Source of the DNA: Umezawaea sp049997955
Lineage (GTDB): Bacteria > Actinomycetota > Actinomycetes > Mycobacteriales > Pseudonocardiaceae
Direction of reading: 5' to 3'
DNA length: 64,000 nt
Assembly: GCA_049997955.1 (NCBI GenBank)
Contig: JAEBDY010000007.1
Location: 440,747-504,746, forward strand
A program made the position numbers and the translations under genes. Numbering within the stretch: position 1 is the first letter of the stretch; each line of letters opens with the position of its first letter. Shown here in pieces: positions 49,650 through 59,391 of the stretch. A model generated the notes under the pieces. The model was not told where the DNA came from and ran no database searches. It saw only the letters and a list, made by a program, of their open reading frames with translations.

Positions 49650-50447
49650 TCAGACCTTGCGGCCGACACCCGCGTAGACGTCTTCGGGGCTGGTGTCGTA
49701 GTCGACCTCGGGATGCCATTGAGGTGCGCTGACGATGCCGGGGTCGAGCACCTCCAAGCCCTCGAACATCGTGGCGAACTCGGTGTGCGAGCGGAAGTAC
49801 ATCGGGTCGCGGCTGTTCTTCATGGCCGCCACGACCTCGGCCATCTCGTCGGGCTTGCCGTCGGCCGTCAGGTGCGACAACGCGACCAGGCTGCCCGCGG
49901 GCAGCGCGTCGAAGTACCTGGCCAGCACCTCGTGCGGCTTCCTCTCGTCCGGCACGAAGTGCAGCACGGCCACCATGAGCAGCCCGACCGGTTTGGTGAA
50001 GTCCAGCATGTTCCGCACCGCGGGCGCTGACAGCACGCGGTCCGGCTTGGTCGCGTCCGCGGCCACGACGGTCGCGTTGTCGTTGCCCTGCAACAGCAGT
50101 TCGCTGTGCGTCACGGCGACCTCGTCGTAGTCCACGTACACCACGCGAGCGTCCGGGTCGGCCTGCTGGGCGATCTCGTGCACGTTGCCGACCGTCGGGA
50201 TGCCGGACCCGAGGTCCAGGAACTGCGTGACGCCCTGCTCGATCATGAACAGCACGGCCCGCCGCAGGAAGGCCCGGTTCGACCCGGCGATCTGACCGCC
50301 GTTCGGCAGCGCCCGCAACACCTTCTCGCCCACGACCCGGTCGATCGCGAAGTTGTGCCCGCCACCCAGCAGGTAGTCGTAGACCCTGGCGGCACTGGGT
50401 AACTCGGTGTTGATCGAGTCCGGAACCCAGGCGGGACGATCGGTCAT
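49650..50447 (-). CDS. S-adenosyl methyltransferase (DUF574 family)
   Basis: A 265-residue protein of the actinomycete-specific SAM methyltransferase family: VPDSINTELPSAARVYDYLL and GGGHNFAIDR at the N-terminus, the SAM-binding FLDLGSGIPTVGNVHEIAQQ, then VVYVDYDEVAVTHSELLL and VLHFVPDE. These are abundant in Streptomyces and Pseudonocardia relatives, but their substrates are unknown. GAGGT precedes ATG 50447. Confidence 0.9.
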   Translation of the reverse strand: MTDRPAWVPDSINTELPSAARVYDYLLGGGHNFAIDRVVGEKVLRALPNGGQIAGSNRAFLRRAVLFMIEQGVTQFLDLGSGIPTVGNVHEIAQQADPDARVVYVDYDEVAVTHSELLLQGNDNATVVAADATKPDRVLSAPAVRNMLDFTKPVGLLMVAVLHFVPDERKPHEVLARYFDALPAGSLVALSHLTADGKPDEMAEVVAAMKNSRDPMYFRSHTEFATMFEGLEVLDPGIVSAPQWHPEVDYDTSPEDVYAGVGRKV

Positions 50448-50790
50448 CGCGCACCTCGCACTAGTCGGGGGCAAGCAGACTAGCGGGGCCACGACCACGA
50501 GCGGACTCGGCACAACCACCGCGCCGACACCGACCACGACAACCCGCACGGTGCACTTGAATTCCACCCCACACACGCCATTCGTCGCTCCAAGGCCATC
50601 CGCGCACGATGCCCGCCGTTCGCCGCCCCTCACGCTGACCCGGCAGAACCGCATACCGCCTCGCAGCCCGACCGCGTGCCTCCCCGCGGTCCGGCCGCCC
50701 ATGTCGGCCCGGCAGGCCGACTCCGCAGTACGACCGCACACCCCGGCCCCGCATCCCGGCTCGGCAGGCCGTCCGCCGACCGCGCGCCCG
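50448..50790. other. 343-bp gap without a gene
   Basis: The part next to the methyltransferase start is ACC/GAC-rich simple sequence (about 50490-50550). The hairpin GTCGGCC-CGGCA-GGCCGAC (50703-50721) lies 70 bp beyond the stop of the DUF2000 gene and may terminate it. No open frame here carries a recognisable domain. Confidence 0.55.
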
Positions 50791-51264
50791 TCAGCGCAAC
50801 AGGGGCAGCTTCCCCACGAGCTTGTCCACCTTGTTGCGCGGCCCCACGATGCTCACCGCGTAGTACGTGAGGTCCGCGGCCGCAGTGCCCGCCACGGCGG
50901 CCAGGTACTCGTCGTACACCCGGCTGGTCTGCGCCTGTTCCGGCATGTCGACCACCAGCAGCCCTTCCTTGGTCATCGCCTTCGCCCGGATCTCGCCGAC
51001 CGTCGCGGCGTCCCCGGCCAGGATCGAGCACCCCGTCCACGGCAGGCCGGGGTGGTGCGTGCCCGACGCGTCCGTCGTGCCCGGTCCGAGCAGTGTCGGA
51101 ACGGCGTGCCCGACGGCCGCCGCCATGCACACGGCGGCGTTCGCGATCAGGCCCGCGCCGAGCGCGGTGTCCACGACCACCACCCACTTCAGTTGGGCGT
51201 TGCGCGTGGGCAGGTCGGTGCGGATCTCGTCGGGTTCCAGGAAGGGGACGACGGCGGTGGTCAC
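50791..51264 (-). CDS. DUF2000 family protein
   Basis: A 157-residue single-domain protein: KWVVVVDTALGAGLIANAAV, then LLGPGTTDASGTHHPGLPWT, then VVDMPEQAQTSRVYDEYLAA. This is the DUF2000 pattern, a small alpha/beta fold related to peptidyl-tRNA-hydrolase-like proteins, of unknown activity. It is divergent from the Lrp/AsnC gene, which probably controls it. Confidence 0.85.
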   Translation of the reverse strand: MTTAVVPFLEPDEIRTDLPTRNAQLKWVVVVDTALGAGLIANAAVCMAAAVGHAVPTLLGPGTTDASGTHHPGLPWTGCSILAGDAATVGEIRAKAMTKEGLLVVDMPEQAQTSRVYDEYLAAVAGTAAADLTYYAVSIVGPRNKVDKLVGKLPLLR

Positions 51265-51386
51265 GGGACTCCTCGGTTCGGTTCAAGTCGGTTTCTTCCA
51301 CACAGGTGGAGGCCGATTCGCCGACGTTAAGCGCGAAATCCGGAGCCAGGTATCCTCATCGAACTTAATTCGGCAGAAGGGGCGAC

Positions 51387-51869
51387 ATGGCCGACCTGGA
51401 CGAACTAGATCAGGCACTGCTGCGGGAACTGCAGCACGACGCACGGCGCACCAACCGCGAACTCGCGGCCGCCACCGGCGTCTCCCCGTCCACCTCCCTG
51501 GAACGCGTGCGCTCGCTCCGCGAACGCGGCGTCATCCGCGGCTTCCTCGTCGACCTCGACCTGGAGGAGGTCGGCCGCCCCGTGCAGGCCTTGATCTCCG
51601 TCCGCGTCCGACCTCCGTCGCGCGTCAACATCGAGGCCTTCCGCGAATGGGCGGCCCGCCTCCCGGAGACCGTCGGCGTGTTCGTCGTCGCGGGTGGCGA
51701 GGACTTCCTCATCCACGTCGCCGTCCCCGACAACAAGTTCCTCTACGCCTTCGTCATCGACCGCCTCACCCAGCGCCCCGAGGTCGCCGACGTCCGCACC
51801 AGCGTCGTCTACGAACACATCCGCAGCCCCGTCATCGAACCCGCCACCCTGGCCCGACCACGCCGCTGA
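51387..51869 (+). CDS. Lrp/AsnC family regulator
   Basis: A 160-residue regulator: N-terminal HTH (LDQALLRELQHDARRTNREL, then ATGVSPSTSLERVRSLRERG) and a C-terminal RAM/AsnC ligand domain (VQALISVRVRPPSRVNIEAF, then VAGGEDFLIHVAVPDNKFLY). Such proteins sense amino acids and usually control a divergent gene, here the DUF2000 gene 122 bp away. GAAGGGGCG precedes ATG 51387. Confidence 0.93.
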   Translation: MADLDELDQALLRELQHDARRTNRELAAATGVSPSTSLERVRSLRERGVIRGFLVDLDLEEVGRPVQALISVRVRPPSRVNIEAFREWAARLPETVGVFVVAGGEDFLIHVAVPDNKFLYAFVIDRLTQRPEVADVRTSVVYEHIRSPVIEPATLARPRR

Positions 51870-51896
51870 GCAGCCGGCGCACCCCTGTCGCCCGGC

Positions 51897-52554
51897 TCAC
51901 GGGTGCGGCAGCTGCGACGCGACCTCCGCCAACGCGTCCAGCAGATCGGGGGCCACCACTCCGGTGGCCGTCTCGGCTTCCGCGACGGCGATTCCCCTCC
52001 CGTTGGCTTCGGAGCCGTAGTTGAGCCCGCTGAACCGGATGTCGGCCAAGCCCAGCAGCGGTGCGGCGAGCGGGTGGATGTCCCCGCTGCCGTGTCCGTC
52101 CATGACGGTCTTGAACGCCGACACGTCACCACTGGTGCGGAACCCGACCCACACGACCGAGACGACGGCGCTGTTGCCCTCGTCGTCGCCAACGGTGAGC
52201 AGGACCCGGTCCAGCGACGTGCACGGCGTGCGCAGGAAGAACTCCCGGACCCGGCCGTACGAGGAGCTCGAGCACTCCAGGTCCCGCTGGGAGGTCCTCC
52301 TCAGCTCCCGCACGCCCATCCGCCGCCAGGCCGCGGCGGGAATCGCCCTTGCGCGCCGACTTCCTGCTGTCCGCCTTGCGCACGCTGACGCTCTCGCCCG
52401 CGGACGACCCCGCTCCGGAGCCCGCCACCCCCGCGCTCGTTCCCGCCGCTCCGGTGCCGAGCACCCCCAGCGCGACCACGGCGGCCCCCACCGCCGCCAG
52501 ACCGCCACTCGCCTTGTCCGAGCCACCACCAGGGCCACCGATTCTGCGTGTCAT
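51897..52554 (-). pseudogene. frameshifted gene for a secreted/anchored hypothetical protein
   Basis: The N-terminus starts at ATG 52554 with a hydrophobic segment (GGLAAVGAAVVALGVLGTGA) and runs through SVRKADSRKSARKGDSRR. The frame then changes near 52331-52345, and a second frame continues with AAWRRMGVRELRRTSQRDLE, VREFFLRTPCTSLDRVLLTV and GFRTSGDVSAFKTVMDGHGS to the stop at 51897. Joined, they give a plausible protein of about 218 residues of an unnamed actinomycete family. One inserted or lost base explains it; sequencing error cannot be excluded. Confidence 0.65.
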
Positions 52555-52617
52555 GCGTCGATACTCGTGACGGGCACCGACAAAAGCCGGTGCTTTTGCG
52601 GACTCAGGCCCCTGGGT

Positions 52618-53364
52618 TCACTCCTTCGAGTGGAGCAGGTCGACGAAGCGGCGGCTGAACAGGTACGCGTCACCGGGCCAGCGGGCGGACAGGTAGTTGC
52701 CGTCCTGGACGACGAACGCCGGGCCGTCGTCGGTGGCGGTGCCGCGGCGGGACAGTTCGACCGGGCCGCGCTGGAACTGCGCCGGGGAACTCAGCGCCGC
52801 GGTCACCTCGTCCTGCACGTAGGCCGGATAGGTCCGGTAGTAGCGACCGCGGCGCCACGCGGTGAGGTAGTACGCGGCTCGCTCCAGGTACTTGGGCAGG
52901 CACGTGGTGCGCCGGTCCGCGATCACCGACCGGCCCGTCGCCGGGTCCACGGTGCGGGCCAGCACCAGCACGCCGTGGCAGATGGCTCCGACCGGGCGGT
53001 CGAGGCGCCAGAACGCCGCCACGTGCGAGCGCAGGACCTCGCTGCCGAGGTACTGGCGCATGCCGGGCGCGTGCCCACCGGGCAGCAGCAGTCCGTCGTG
53101 GGCGTCCGGCTCGACGTCGGCCCACGACATCGGGTTCCGGTACGCGGGGTCGGCGAGCATCTCCCGGTAAAACCGCCGCGGTTCCGGTTCGGCGCCCAGC
53201 CGCCCGAACAGGACACCGGTGAGCAGCAGCGGGTCGGCGGCCGGGCAGGCGCCGCGCTCGGTGGCGAACACCACCTCGTGGCCCGCGTCGCGCAGCACCC
53301 GCCACGGCACGGCCACCTCGGTGACGTCGAAGTCGCGATCGGGCAGTGGGAGGAGAACGCGCAT
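52618..53364 (-). CDS. DJ-1/PfpI family protein (class I glutamine amidotransferase-like)
   Basis: A 248-residue protein with the DJ-1/PfpI nucleophile elbow VGAICHGVLVLAR (Cys after Ile) and the preceding GLLLPGGHAPGMRQYLGSEV loop. The acidic residue near the start is in RDFDVTEVAVPW. Relatives include Hsp31-type chaperones and deglycases or amidotransferase-like enzymes; the larger C-terminal part (AWRRGRYYRTYPAYVQDEVT) suggests a substrate-binding insertion. Start ATG 53364. Confidence 0.87.
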   Translation of the reverse strand: MRVLLPLPDRDFDVTEVAVPWRVLRDAGHEVVFATERGACPAADPLLLTGVLFGRLGAEPEPRRFYREMLADPAYRNPMSWADVEPDAHDGLLLPGGHAPGMRQYLGSEVLRSHVAAFWRLDRPVGAICHGVLVLARTVDPATGRSVIADRRTTCLPKYLERAAYYLTAWRRGRYYRTYPAYVQDEVTAALSSPAQFQRGPVELSRRGTATDDGPAFVVQDGNYLSARWPGDAYLFSRRFVDLLHSKE

Positions 53365-53401
53365 GGCGGTTGTCTACCAAACCCCGATCGAGCCGGTGCC
53401 A

Positions 53402-53430
53402 CGGCACGGGCGGCGGCACCGCCCGTGCCG
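53402..53430 (-). terminator. terminator hairpin after the DHFR-like gene
   Basis: A perfect 12-bp stem (CGGCACGGGCGG with CCGCCCGTGCCG) and a 5-nt loop, 6 nt beyond the stop of the minus-strand DHFR-like gene. Confidence 0.85.
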
Positions 53431-53436
53431 GGCGGG

Positions 53437-54144
53437 CTAGGCGTTCTCGACCTCCACGGGACCGCCGCCCCTGCCCCGGTCGTCCAGGACCAGCGGCGCG
53501 CGGCCGTCGATCGAGTACCGGACGTGCGTGATCGTCGGGGTGTGGACGACCCTGGTGGGGACGAGTTCGATGGCCTCCTTGTCGGGGAGGTCGAGGTCGG
53601 TGTCGAGCAGGCGCATGCCGTTGCCCAGCACGACCGGCGCGATGTGCAGTTCCAACTCGTCCAGCAGGCCTGCCTTGACCACCTGCCGCACGAGGCTGCC
53701 GCCGCCCGCGATCGCGACGTTCTTGCCGTTGGCCGCGGCGCGGGCCTGGGCGACCGCGCTGGCGACGCCGTCGGTCACGAAGGTGAAGCTGGTGCCGCCC
53801 TTGCGGTGCAGCGTCGGGCGGGGGCGGTGGGTGACCACGAAGACCGGCGCCCGGAACGGCGGCTCGTCACCCCACGGCACCTCACCGCCTTCGGCCATGC
53901 GCCTGCCCATGACGTACGCGCCCGCCGACTCGAAGGTCTCCTCCACGATGTCGGAGTTGATGTCCGCCTCACCGCCCGCGAAGCCCTGGCGTTCGCGCCA
54001 CGCCCTGGCGTCGGCCGCCCAGCGCGTCACGCGGAAGAACCCCGCCGCTTCCGCCGAGGCGATCCAGTCGCCCTCGCCGTCGTGCCTCGGTCCGGCGTAG
54101 AAACCGTCCAGCGACACGGACATCTGCGCTGTCACCCTGGTCAT
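53437..54144 (-). CDS. dihydrofolate reductase / RibD C-terminal family protein
   Basis: A 235-residue RibD-C/DHFR-like oxidoreductase: VTAQMSVSLDGFYAGPRHDG at the N-terminus, AGAYVMGRRMAEGGEVPWGD, VFVVTHRPRPTL, the NADPH-binding NVAIAGGGSLVRQVVKAGLL and DELELHIAPVVLGNGMRLLD. It probably reduces an unknown heterocyclic substrate. It lies downstream of an ECF42-type sigma gene on the same strand; ECF42 loci often include such genes, so control by that sigma factor is plausible. Confidence 0.9.
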   Translation of the reverse strand: MTRVTAQMSVSLDGFYAGPRHDGEGDWIASAEAAGFFRVTRWAADARAWRERQGFAGGEADINSDIVEETFESAGAYVMGRRMAEGGEVPWGDEPPFRAPVFVVTHRPRPTLHRKGGTSFTFVTDGVASAVAQARAAANGKNVAIAGGGSLVRQVVKAGLLDELELHIAPVVLGNGMRLLDTDLDLPDKEAIELVPTRVVHTPTITHVRYSIDGRAPLVLDDRGRGGGPVEVENA

Positions 54145-54216
54145 GGTGCTGCTCCTCGTTCCACGGCCGCGCCCGGCGGGCGCGCTCGCAGTGGATCGGA
54201 GCCGTCGCGGCGATTT

Positions 54217-55452
54217 CTACGTCGAGCCGGAAGAAGTTTCCGCGGCCCGTGACAGCAGGAACCGCCTCTCGGGTTGGCTCCCCGCCAAGCGGGCCGCTTC
54301 CTGGAAGCAGGCCGCGGCGGCGGACCGGTCCCCGGCCTGTTCGAGCAGGTGGGCTCGTACGGCCAGCAGGCGGTGGTTGCCCGCGAGGACCCCGGCGTCC
54401 AGTTCGCGGACGGCCTCCAGGCCCGCCTCCGGGCCGTGGACCACGCCGAGCGCGACAGCTCGGTTCAGCGACACGACCGGGTTGGGCGCCAAGCGCTCCA
54501 GCAGGTCGTACAGGGCCAGGACCTGCGGCCAGTCGGTGGCCTCGACGGAGGTCGCCTCGTCGTGCAGGGCGGCGATGGCCGCCTGGACCTGGTAGGGGCC
54601 GAGGGGGAAGGTCGCCAGGCTGTGGTCGAGCAGCGCGGTCGCCTCGGCGATGGCCGTGCGGTCCCAGAGCGAGCGGTCCTGGTCGGCCAGCGGGACCAGG
54701 ACGCCGTCCGGGCCGGTGCGGGCCCGGCCGCGCGCCTCGGTGAGCAGCATCAGCGCGAGCAGGCCCGCGGTCTCGCCGGAGTCGGGGAGGCGTGCGCGCA
54801 GGTCGCGGGTGAGTCGGAGGGCCTGCCCGGTGAGGTCGACCCGGTGCAGGTCGGGGCCCGTGCTGGCGCTGTAGCCTTCGTTGAACACGAGGTAGAGCAC
54901 GTGGAGCACGACCCGCAGCCGTGGTCCGCGCTCGGGTTCGGGAGGCAGGTCGAACCGGGCGCCCGCGTCGCGCAGGCGCTGCTTGGCGCGGGAGATCCGC
55001 TGGCCCATGGTCTTCTCCGGCACGAGGAAGGCCGCGGCGATCTCCGGGGTGGTGAGACCGCCGACCGCCCGCAGCACGAGGGCCATCTGCGACGGCGCGG
55101 TCAGAGCCGGGTGGCAGCACAGGAACAGCAGTTCGAGCAGGTCGTCGCGCACCGGTTCGGCGTCCGCGGGCGCGGCGACCAGGGTGTCGCGCGGCGAGGC
55201 GTCCAGTGCCGCCAGTTCACGGCGTTCGCGGGCGCTGTCGCTCCGGACCTGGTCGACGTACCGCCGCGTCGCGACCGTGGTGAGCCATCCCCGCGGGTGT
55301 TCGGGGACACCGTCGCCCGCCCACGTGCCGGCCGCGACGATCAGCGCCTCCTGCACGGCGTCCTCGCAGCGGGCGAAGTCGCCGTAGCGGCGCACGAGCG
55401 TGCCGAGCACCCTCGGCGCGAGCGCCCGCAGGACGTCGTCGACCAGGGTCAC
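54217..55452 (-). CDS. ECF42-type RNA polymerase sigma factor with C-terminal extension
   Basis: A 411-residue ECF sigma factor. Region 2 is VLGTLVRRYGDFARCEDAVQ; region 4 is MALVLRAVGGLTTPEIAAAF, then EKTMGQRISRAKQRL. A C-terminal extension of about 200 residues, helical and TPR-like, follows (LYLVFNEGYSAS, then LYDLLERLAPNPVVSLNRAV), typical of ECF42. These have no anti-sigma factor and depend on the extension. GTG 55452 overlaps the DGPF gene stop (GTGA). An upstream in-frame ATG at 55476 would lie inside that gene. Confidence 0.92.
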   Translation of the reverse strand: MTLVDDVLRALAPRVLGTLVRRYGDFARCEDAVQEALIVAAGTWAGDGVPEHPRGWLTTVATRRYVDQVRSDSARERRELAALDASPRDTLVAAPADAEPVRDDLLELLFLCCHPALTAPSQMALVLRAVGGLTTPEIAAAFLVPEKTMGQRISRAKQRLRDAGARFDLPPEPERGPRLRVVLHVLYLVFNEGYSASTGPDLHRVDLTGQALRLTRDLRARLPDSGETAGLLALMLLTEARGRARTGPDGVLVPLADQDRSLWDRTAIAEATALLDHSLATFPLGPYQVQAAIAALHDEATSVEATDWPQVLALYDLLERLAPNPVVSLNRAVALGVVHGPEAGLEAVRELDAGVLAGNHRLLAVRAHLLEQAGDRSAAAACFQEAARLAGSQPERRFLLSRAAETSSGST

Positions 55453-55811
55453 CGGTCGCGTCCCATCAGCGGCCACACCTCCAGCCCGCCGCCGATCCCG
55501 TGGTGGTGGACGATGCCCGGATAGGACTTCGCGATCTCCAGCGCCCGTTCCTCGCTGTCGACGTCCACCAAGAACATCGAGCCGACGTACTCCTTCGCCT
55601 CCAGGTACGGGCCGTCGGTGACGATCGGCGCGTCCGGTCCCATCCGCACGGAGTGCGCCCGTGGGACCAGGCCCTCGGCCGTGATCAGCTCACCCGAGTC
55701 GCGCAGCTCCTGGTTGAACGCGTCGACGCGGTCGATGAGAGCCGCCAGGTCGGCGGGCGCGAGGCTGTTCCAGACGGTCTCGTTGCCGTAGATCAACATC
55801 AGGTACTTCAC
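55449..55811 (-). CDS. DGPF/YCII-domain protein paired with the ECF42 sigma
   Basis: A 120-residue YCII-like protein: MKYLMLIYG-type start, GLVPRAHSVRMG, the hallmark DGPY segment (VTDGPYLEAKEYVGSMFLVD) and the final GGLEVWPL. DGPF genes accompany ECF42 sigma factors and are their usual targets; the protein's own function is unknown. Its stop overlaps the sigma start. GTG 55811 has AGGATG upstream. A paralogous pair lies 4 kb away. Confidence 0.9.
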   Translation of the reverse strand: MKYLMLIYGNETVWNSLAPADLAALIDRVDAFNQELRDSGELITAEGLVPRAHSVRMGPDAPIVTDGPYLEAKEYVGSMFLVDVDSEERALEIAKSYPGIVHHHGIGGGLEVWPLMGRDR

Positions 55812-56115
55812 GGGCACATCCTGCCGGCGCGTCCACGCCGGCCTGCCGGCGACCGGGACCGCGGGGTGGGAATGGGCGCCTGCCGGGGAATCCGGGGGCG
55901 GGAGGCTCAGGGACGGTCCAGGCCGAGGTGTGGATGTCGAGGTCGCGAATGGACAGTCCTCTCGCCACCTGTGCAGCAGGTCGGCGATTTCGTCCGCCGT
56001 GCCGGTGAACACCAGCGCGTCGGACGTGAACTCCCGGCCCGCCACCGGGTCCGGATGACCTCGGGACTCCTCGCCCACGGCGAAAGCCGAGCGCCACGCC
56101 CCTAGGATCACGCGC
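55812..56115 (-). other. 304-bp gap with a possible decayed LLM-oxidoreductase tail
   Basis: Minus-strand codons about 56090-55950 read DPVAGREFTSDALVFTGTAD, then EIADLLHRWRED, like the C-terminal end of a luciferase-like flavin oxidoreductase (GTPEQVADxLxxW). The match is short, lacks the rest of the enzyme and breaks off. It may be a gene remnant or chance. Otherwise the gap serves as leader DNA for the DGPF gene. Confidence 0.3.
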
Positions 56116-56592
56116 ATGGACGCTGACTGGGAGCGGCGGCTCGCGCTGCTGTGGGACTCGCTGGACGCCCTGCCCGAGGAGGACTTCCTCGCCGGAATGG
56201 CGAAGCTGGTCGCCGAACGCCCCGGGACCGACCCGATCGCCCTGTTCGAGCAGGGTGCGGCGTTCGACTCGACCGGTCACCCCGACCTCGCCGTCGACAG
56301 GTACCGGGCGGCCCTCGACGCCGGGGTGACGGGCCTGCGGCGTCGGCGGGCGGTGATCCAGCTCGCCAGTTCGCTGCGGAACCTCGGTCAGGCCGACGAG
56401 AGCGTCGCGCTGCTCACCGCCGAACTGGCCGCGGGCCCCGGTGAGCTCCAGGACGAACTCCGCGCGTTCCTCGCACTGGCGCTCACGAGCGTCGGCCGGG
56501 AACGCGAGGGCGTCGCGATGGCGCTGACCGCGCTCGCCCCCCACCTCACGCGGTACAACCGGTCGCTGGCGGCGTACGCGCGAGACCTCTGA
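56116..56592 (+). CDS. tetratricopeptide repeat protein
   Basis: A 158-residue soluble helical protein: ALFEQGAAFDSTGHPDLAVD, RYRAALDAG, VIQLASSLRNLGQADESVAL and FLALALTSVGREREGVAMAL are consecutive TPR-like helix pairs. It is widely found in actinomycetes, with an unknown partner. ATG 56116. Its last 47 bp overlap the end of the convergent epoxide hydrolase gene. Confidence 0.87.
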   Translation: MDADWERRLALLWDSLDALPEEDFLAGMAKLVAERPGTDPIALFEQGAAFDSTGHPDLAVDRYRAALDAGVTGLRRRRAVIQLASSLRNLGQADESVALLTAELAAGPGELQDELRAFLALALTSVGREREGVAMALTALAPHLTRYNRSLAAYARDL

Positions 56593-57652
56593 AGAACGCC
56601 TTGACGTCGTCCGCGAGCAGGTCCGGCACCTCCAGCGCGGCGAAGTGGCCGCCGCGGTCGAACTCGGTCCAGCGCGCGATCGAGTAGGCGCGCTCGGCCA
56701 GCCGCCGGACCGGCAGGACCAGGTCGTGCGGGCAGACGGCGACACCGATGGGGACAGGGCAGGGCAGCGGTCTGCCCCGCGTGCCGCCGGATTCGAGGTG
56801 CAGTCGCGAGGACGAGTTCGCGGTGCCCGTGAGCCAGTAGAGCATCACGTTGGTGAGCAGGCGGTCGTCGTCGACCGGGCAGGCCGGGTCGGACCAGGCG
56901 GCGAAGCGGTCGGCGAGCCAGGCCAGCTGGCCCACCGGCGAGTCGGTGAGCCCGTAGGCGAGGGTCTGCGGCCTCGTCTGCTGGAGGACGAGGTACCCGG
57001 CGGGCGAGGCCAGGTAGGCCCTGGTCCTGGCCAGCCTGGCGCTTTCGGCGTCGGTGGGGTCGTCGAGGTCCGCCTGCGGAGTCGGCAGGTAGTTCAGGTG
57101 CACGCCGATGACGCGGTCCGGGACGAGCGCGCCGATCTGGCGGGCGATGGTCGAACCCCAGTCGCCGCCCTGGACGCCGTAGCGGTCGTGGCCGAGCCGG
57201 TCCATCAGCTCCACGTACGCGCGGGCCACGCGGGAGGAGTCCCAGCCCGGCTCGCCGGTCGGGCCGGAGAAGCCGTAGCCGGGCATCGACGGGACGACCA
57301 GGTGGAACGTCCCGGCGAGCGGACCGATGACGTCGAGGAACTCCACGATCGAGCCCGGCCAGCCGTGCAGCAGGAGCAGCGGCGTGGCCGCTGGGTCGGG
57401 GGAGCGGACGTGCAGGAAGTGGATGTTCGCGCCGTCGACGGTGGTCGTGAACTGGGGGTGCGCGTTGAGCGCCCGTTCCTCCGCGCGCCAGTCGTAGGTG
57501 GTCAGCCAGCGGGTGACGAGCGCCTTGATCCTGGTCAGGGGCACGCCGTGGTCGGTGTTCGGCAGCTCGTCCGGCCAGCGGGTGTCGCGCAGTCGGCGGT
57601 GGAGGTCGTCCAGGTCGGCCTGGGGGACGTCGACGCGGTAGGGCGTGGTCAT
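56546..57652 (-). CDS. epoxide hydrolase (EPHX1-like)
   Basis: A 368-residue alpha/beta hydrolase with the epoxide-hydrolase N-terminal domain (VDVPQADLDDLHRRLRDTRW). It has the oxyanion motif LLLLHGWPGSIVEF, the nucleophile elbow GVQGGDWGSTIARQ (Asp) and the late histidine in FDRGGHFAALEVP. It opens epoxides to diols, probably in detoxification. Its ATG lies 93 bp from the divergent MarR gene; three 17-bp sites sit between them, so substrate-induced derepression is likely. No Shine-Dalgarno is evident. Confidence 0.92.
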   Translation of the reverse strand: MTTPYRVDVPQADLDDLHRRLRDTRWPDELPNTDHGVPLTRIKALVTRWLTTYDWRAEERALNAHPQFTTTVDGANIHFLHVRSPDPAATPLLLLHGWPGSIVEFLDVIGPLAGTFHLVVPSMPGYGFSGPTGEPGWDSSRVARAYVELMDRLGHDRYGVQGGDWGSTIARQIGALVPDRVIGVHLNYLPTPQADLDDPTDAESARLARTRAYLASPAGYLVLQQTRPQTLAYGLTDSPVGQLAWLADRFAAWSDPACPVDDDRLLTNVMLYWLTGTANSSSRLHLESGGTRGRPLPCPVPIGVAVCPHDLVLPVRRLAERAYSIARWTEFDRGGHFAALEVPDLLADDVKAFFRGLARTPPATGCTA

Positions 57653-57664
57653 CGGGATCGCTTT

Positions 57665-57725
57665 CGTTGGTCGCGCTAACGTTGGTGCGACCAACGGTAG
57701 CGCGCAATCGTTGGTCGGGCAAACG
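57665..57725. promoter_or_regulatory. three MarR operator sites of form CGTT-N9-AACG
   Basis: CGTTGGTCGCGCTAACG (57665-57681), CGTTGGTGCGACCAACG (57680-57696, perfect palindrome) and CGTTGGTCGGGCAAACG (57709-57725) fill the gap between the epoxide hydrolase and MarR starts. The third overlaps the -35 of the MarR promoter. Confidence 0.8.
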
Positions 57726-57738
57726 ATTCGGTTAGGCT
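57711..57738 (+). promoter_or_regulatory. promoter of the MarR gene, probably leaderless
   Basis: TTGGTC (57711-57716), a 16-bp spacer and TAGGCT (57733-57738); the predicted start of transcription falls at about ATG 57745. Confidence 0.5.
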
Positions 57739-57744
57739 CGGGGA

Positions 57745-58185
57745 ATGGAGACGATGGCCGACGACTCGGCACCCGCCCGCCTGCGGACGATGCCGAGCTG
57801 GCTGGTGACGCAGGTCGCGGCGGCGGGCGAGCGGCTGGTGGGCGAGCGGCTGGCCGCCGCCGGGGTGCGGCGGTACCACTACCGGGTGCTGGCCGCGCTG
57901 GAGGAGTTCGGCCCCTCCAGCCAGGCCGGGGTGGGGCGGAGCAGCGGCGTGCACAGCAGCGACGTCGTGGCGGTGGTGAACGAACTGGTCGAGCGGGGAC
58001 TGGTCTCCCGAACACCCGATCCCGGCGACCGGCGGCGGAACGTCATCGCCGTGACCGAGGCCGGGGTGGTCAAGCTGGGGGAGTTGGACGCGGTGCTCGG
58101 CCAGGTGCAGGACGAACTGCTCGGACCGCTCTCCGACCGCGAGCGCGACGAGCTGGTCCGGTTGCTCGGGCGGGTGCTGGTCGGT

Positions 58186-58191
<6 letters not shown>
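57745..58191 (+). CDS. MarR family regulator
   Basis: A 148-residue winged-helix regulator: YHYRVLAALEEFGPSSQAGV, RSSGVHSSDVVAVVNELVER and LVSRTPDPGDRRRNVIAVTE (wing with the DxRR motif). It is divergent from the epoxide hydrolase gene and the probable binder of the CGTT-N9-AACG sites. ATG 57745 suits a leaderless mRNA; ATG 57754, with GGAG upstream, is an alternative. Its end overlaps the convergent sigma gene by 6 bp. Confidence 0.93.

Positions 58192-59387
<1,196 letters not shown>

Positions 59388-59391
<4 letters not shown>

Noticed and set aside
50407..51330. 307-codon plus-strand frame over the DUF2000 gene
   Set aside because: It is Thr/Pro/Arg-rich without domains and antisense to a recognisable DUF2000 gene.
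51897..52554. programmed ribosomal frameshifting
   Set aside because: No slippery heptamer or stimulatory structure is apparent at the junction. A GC-run indel is the simpler explanation.
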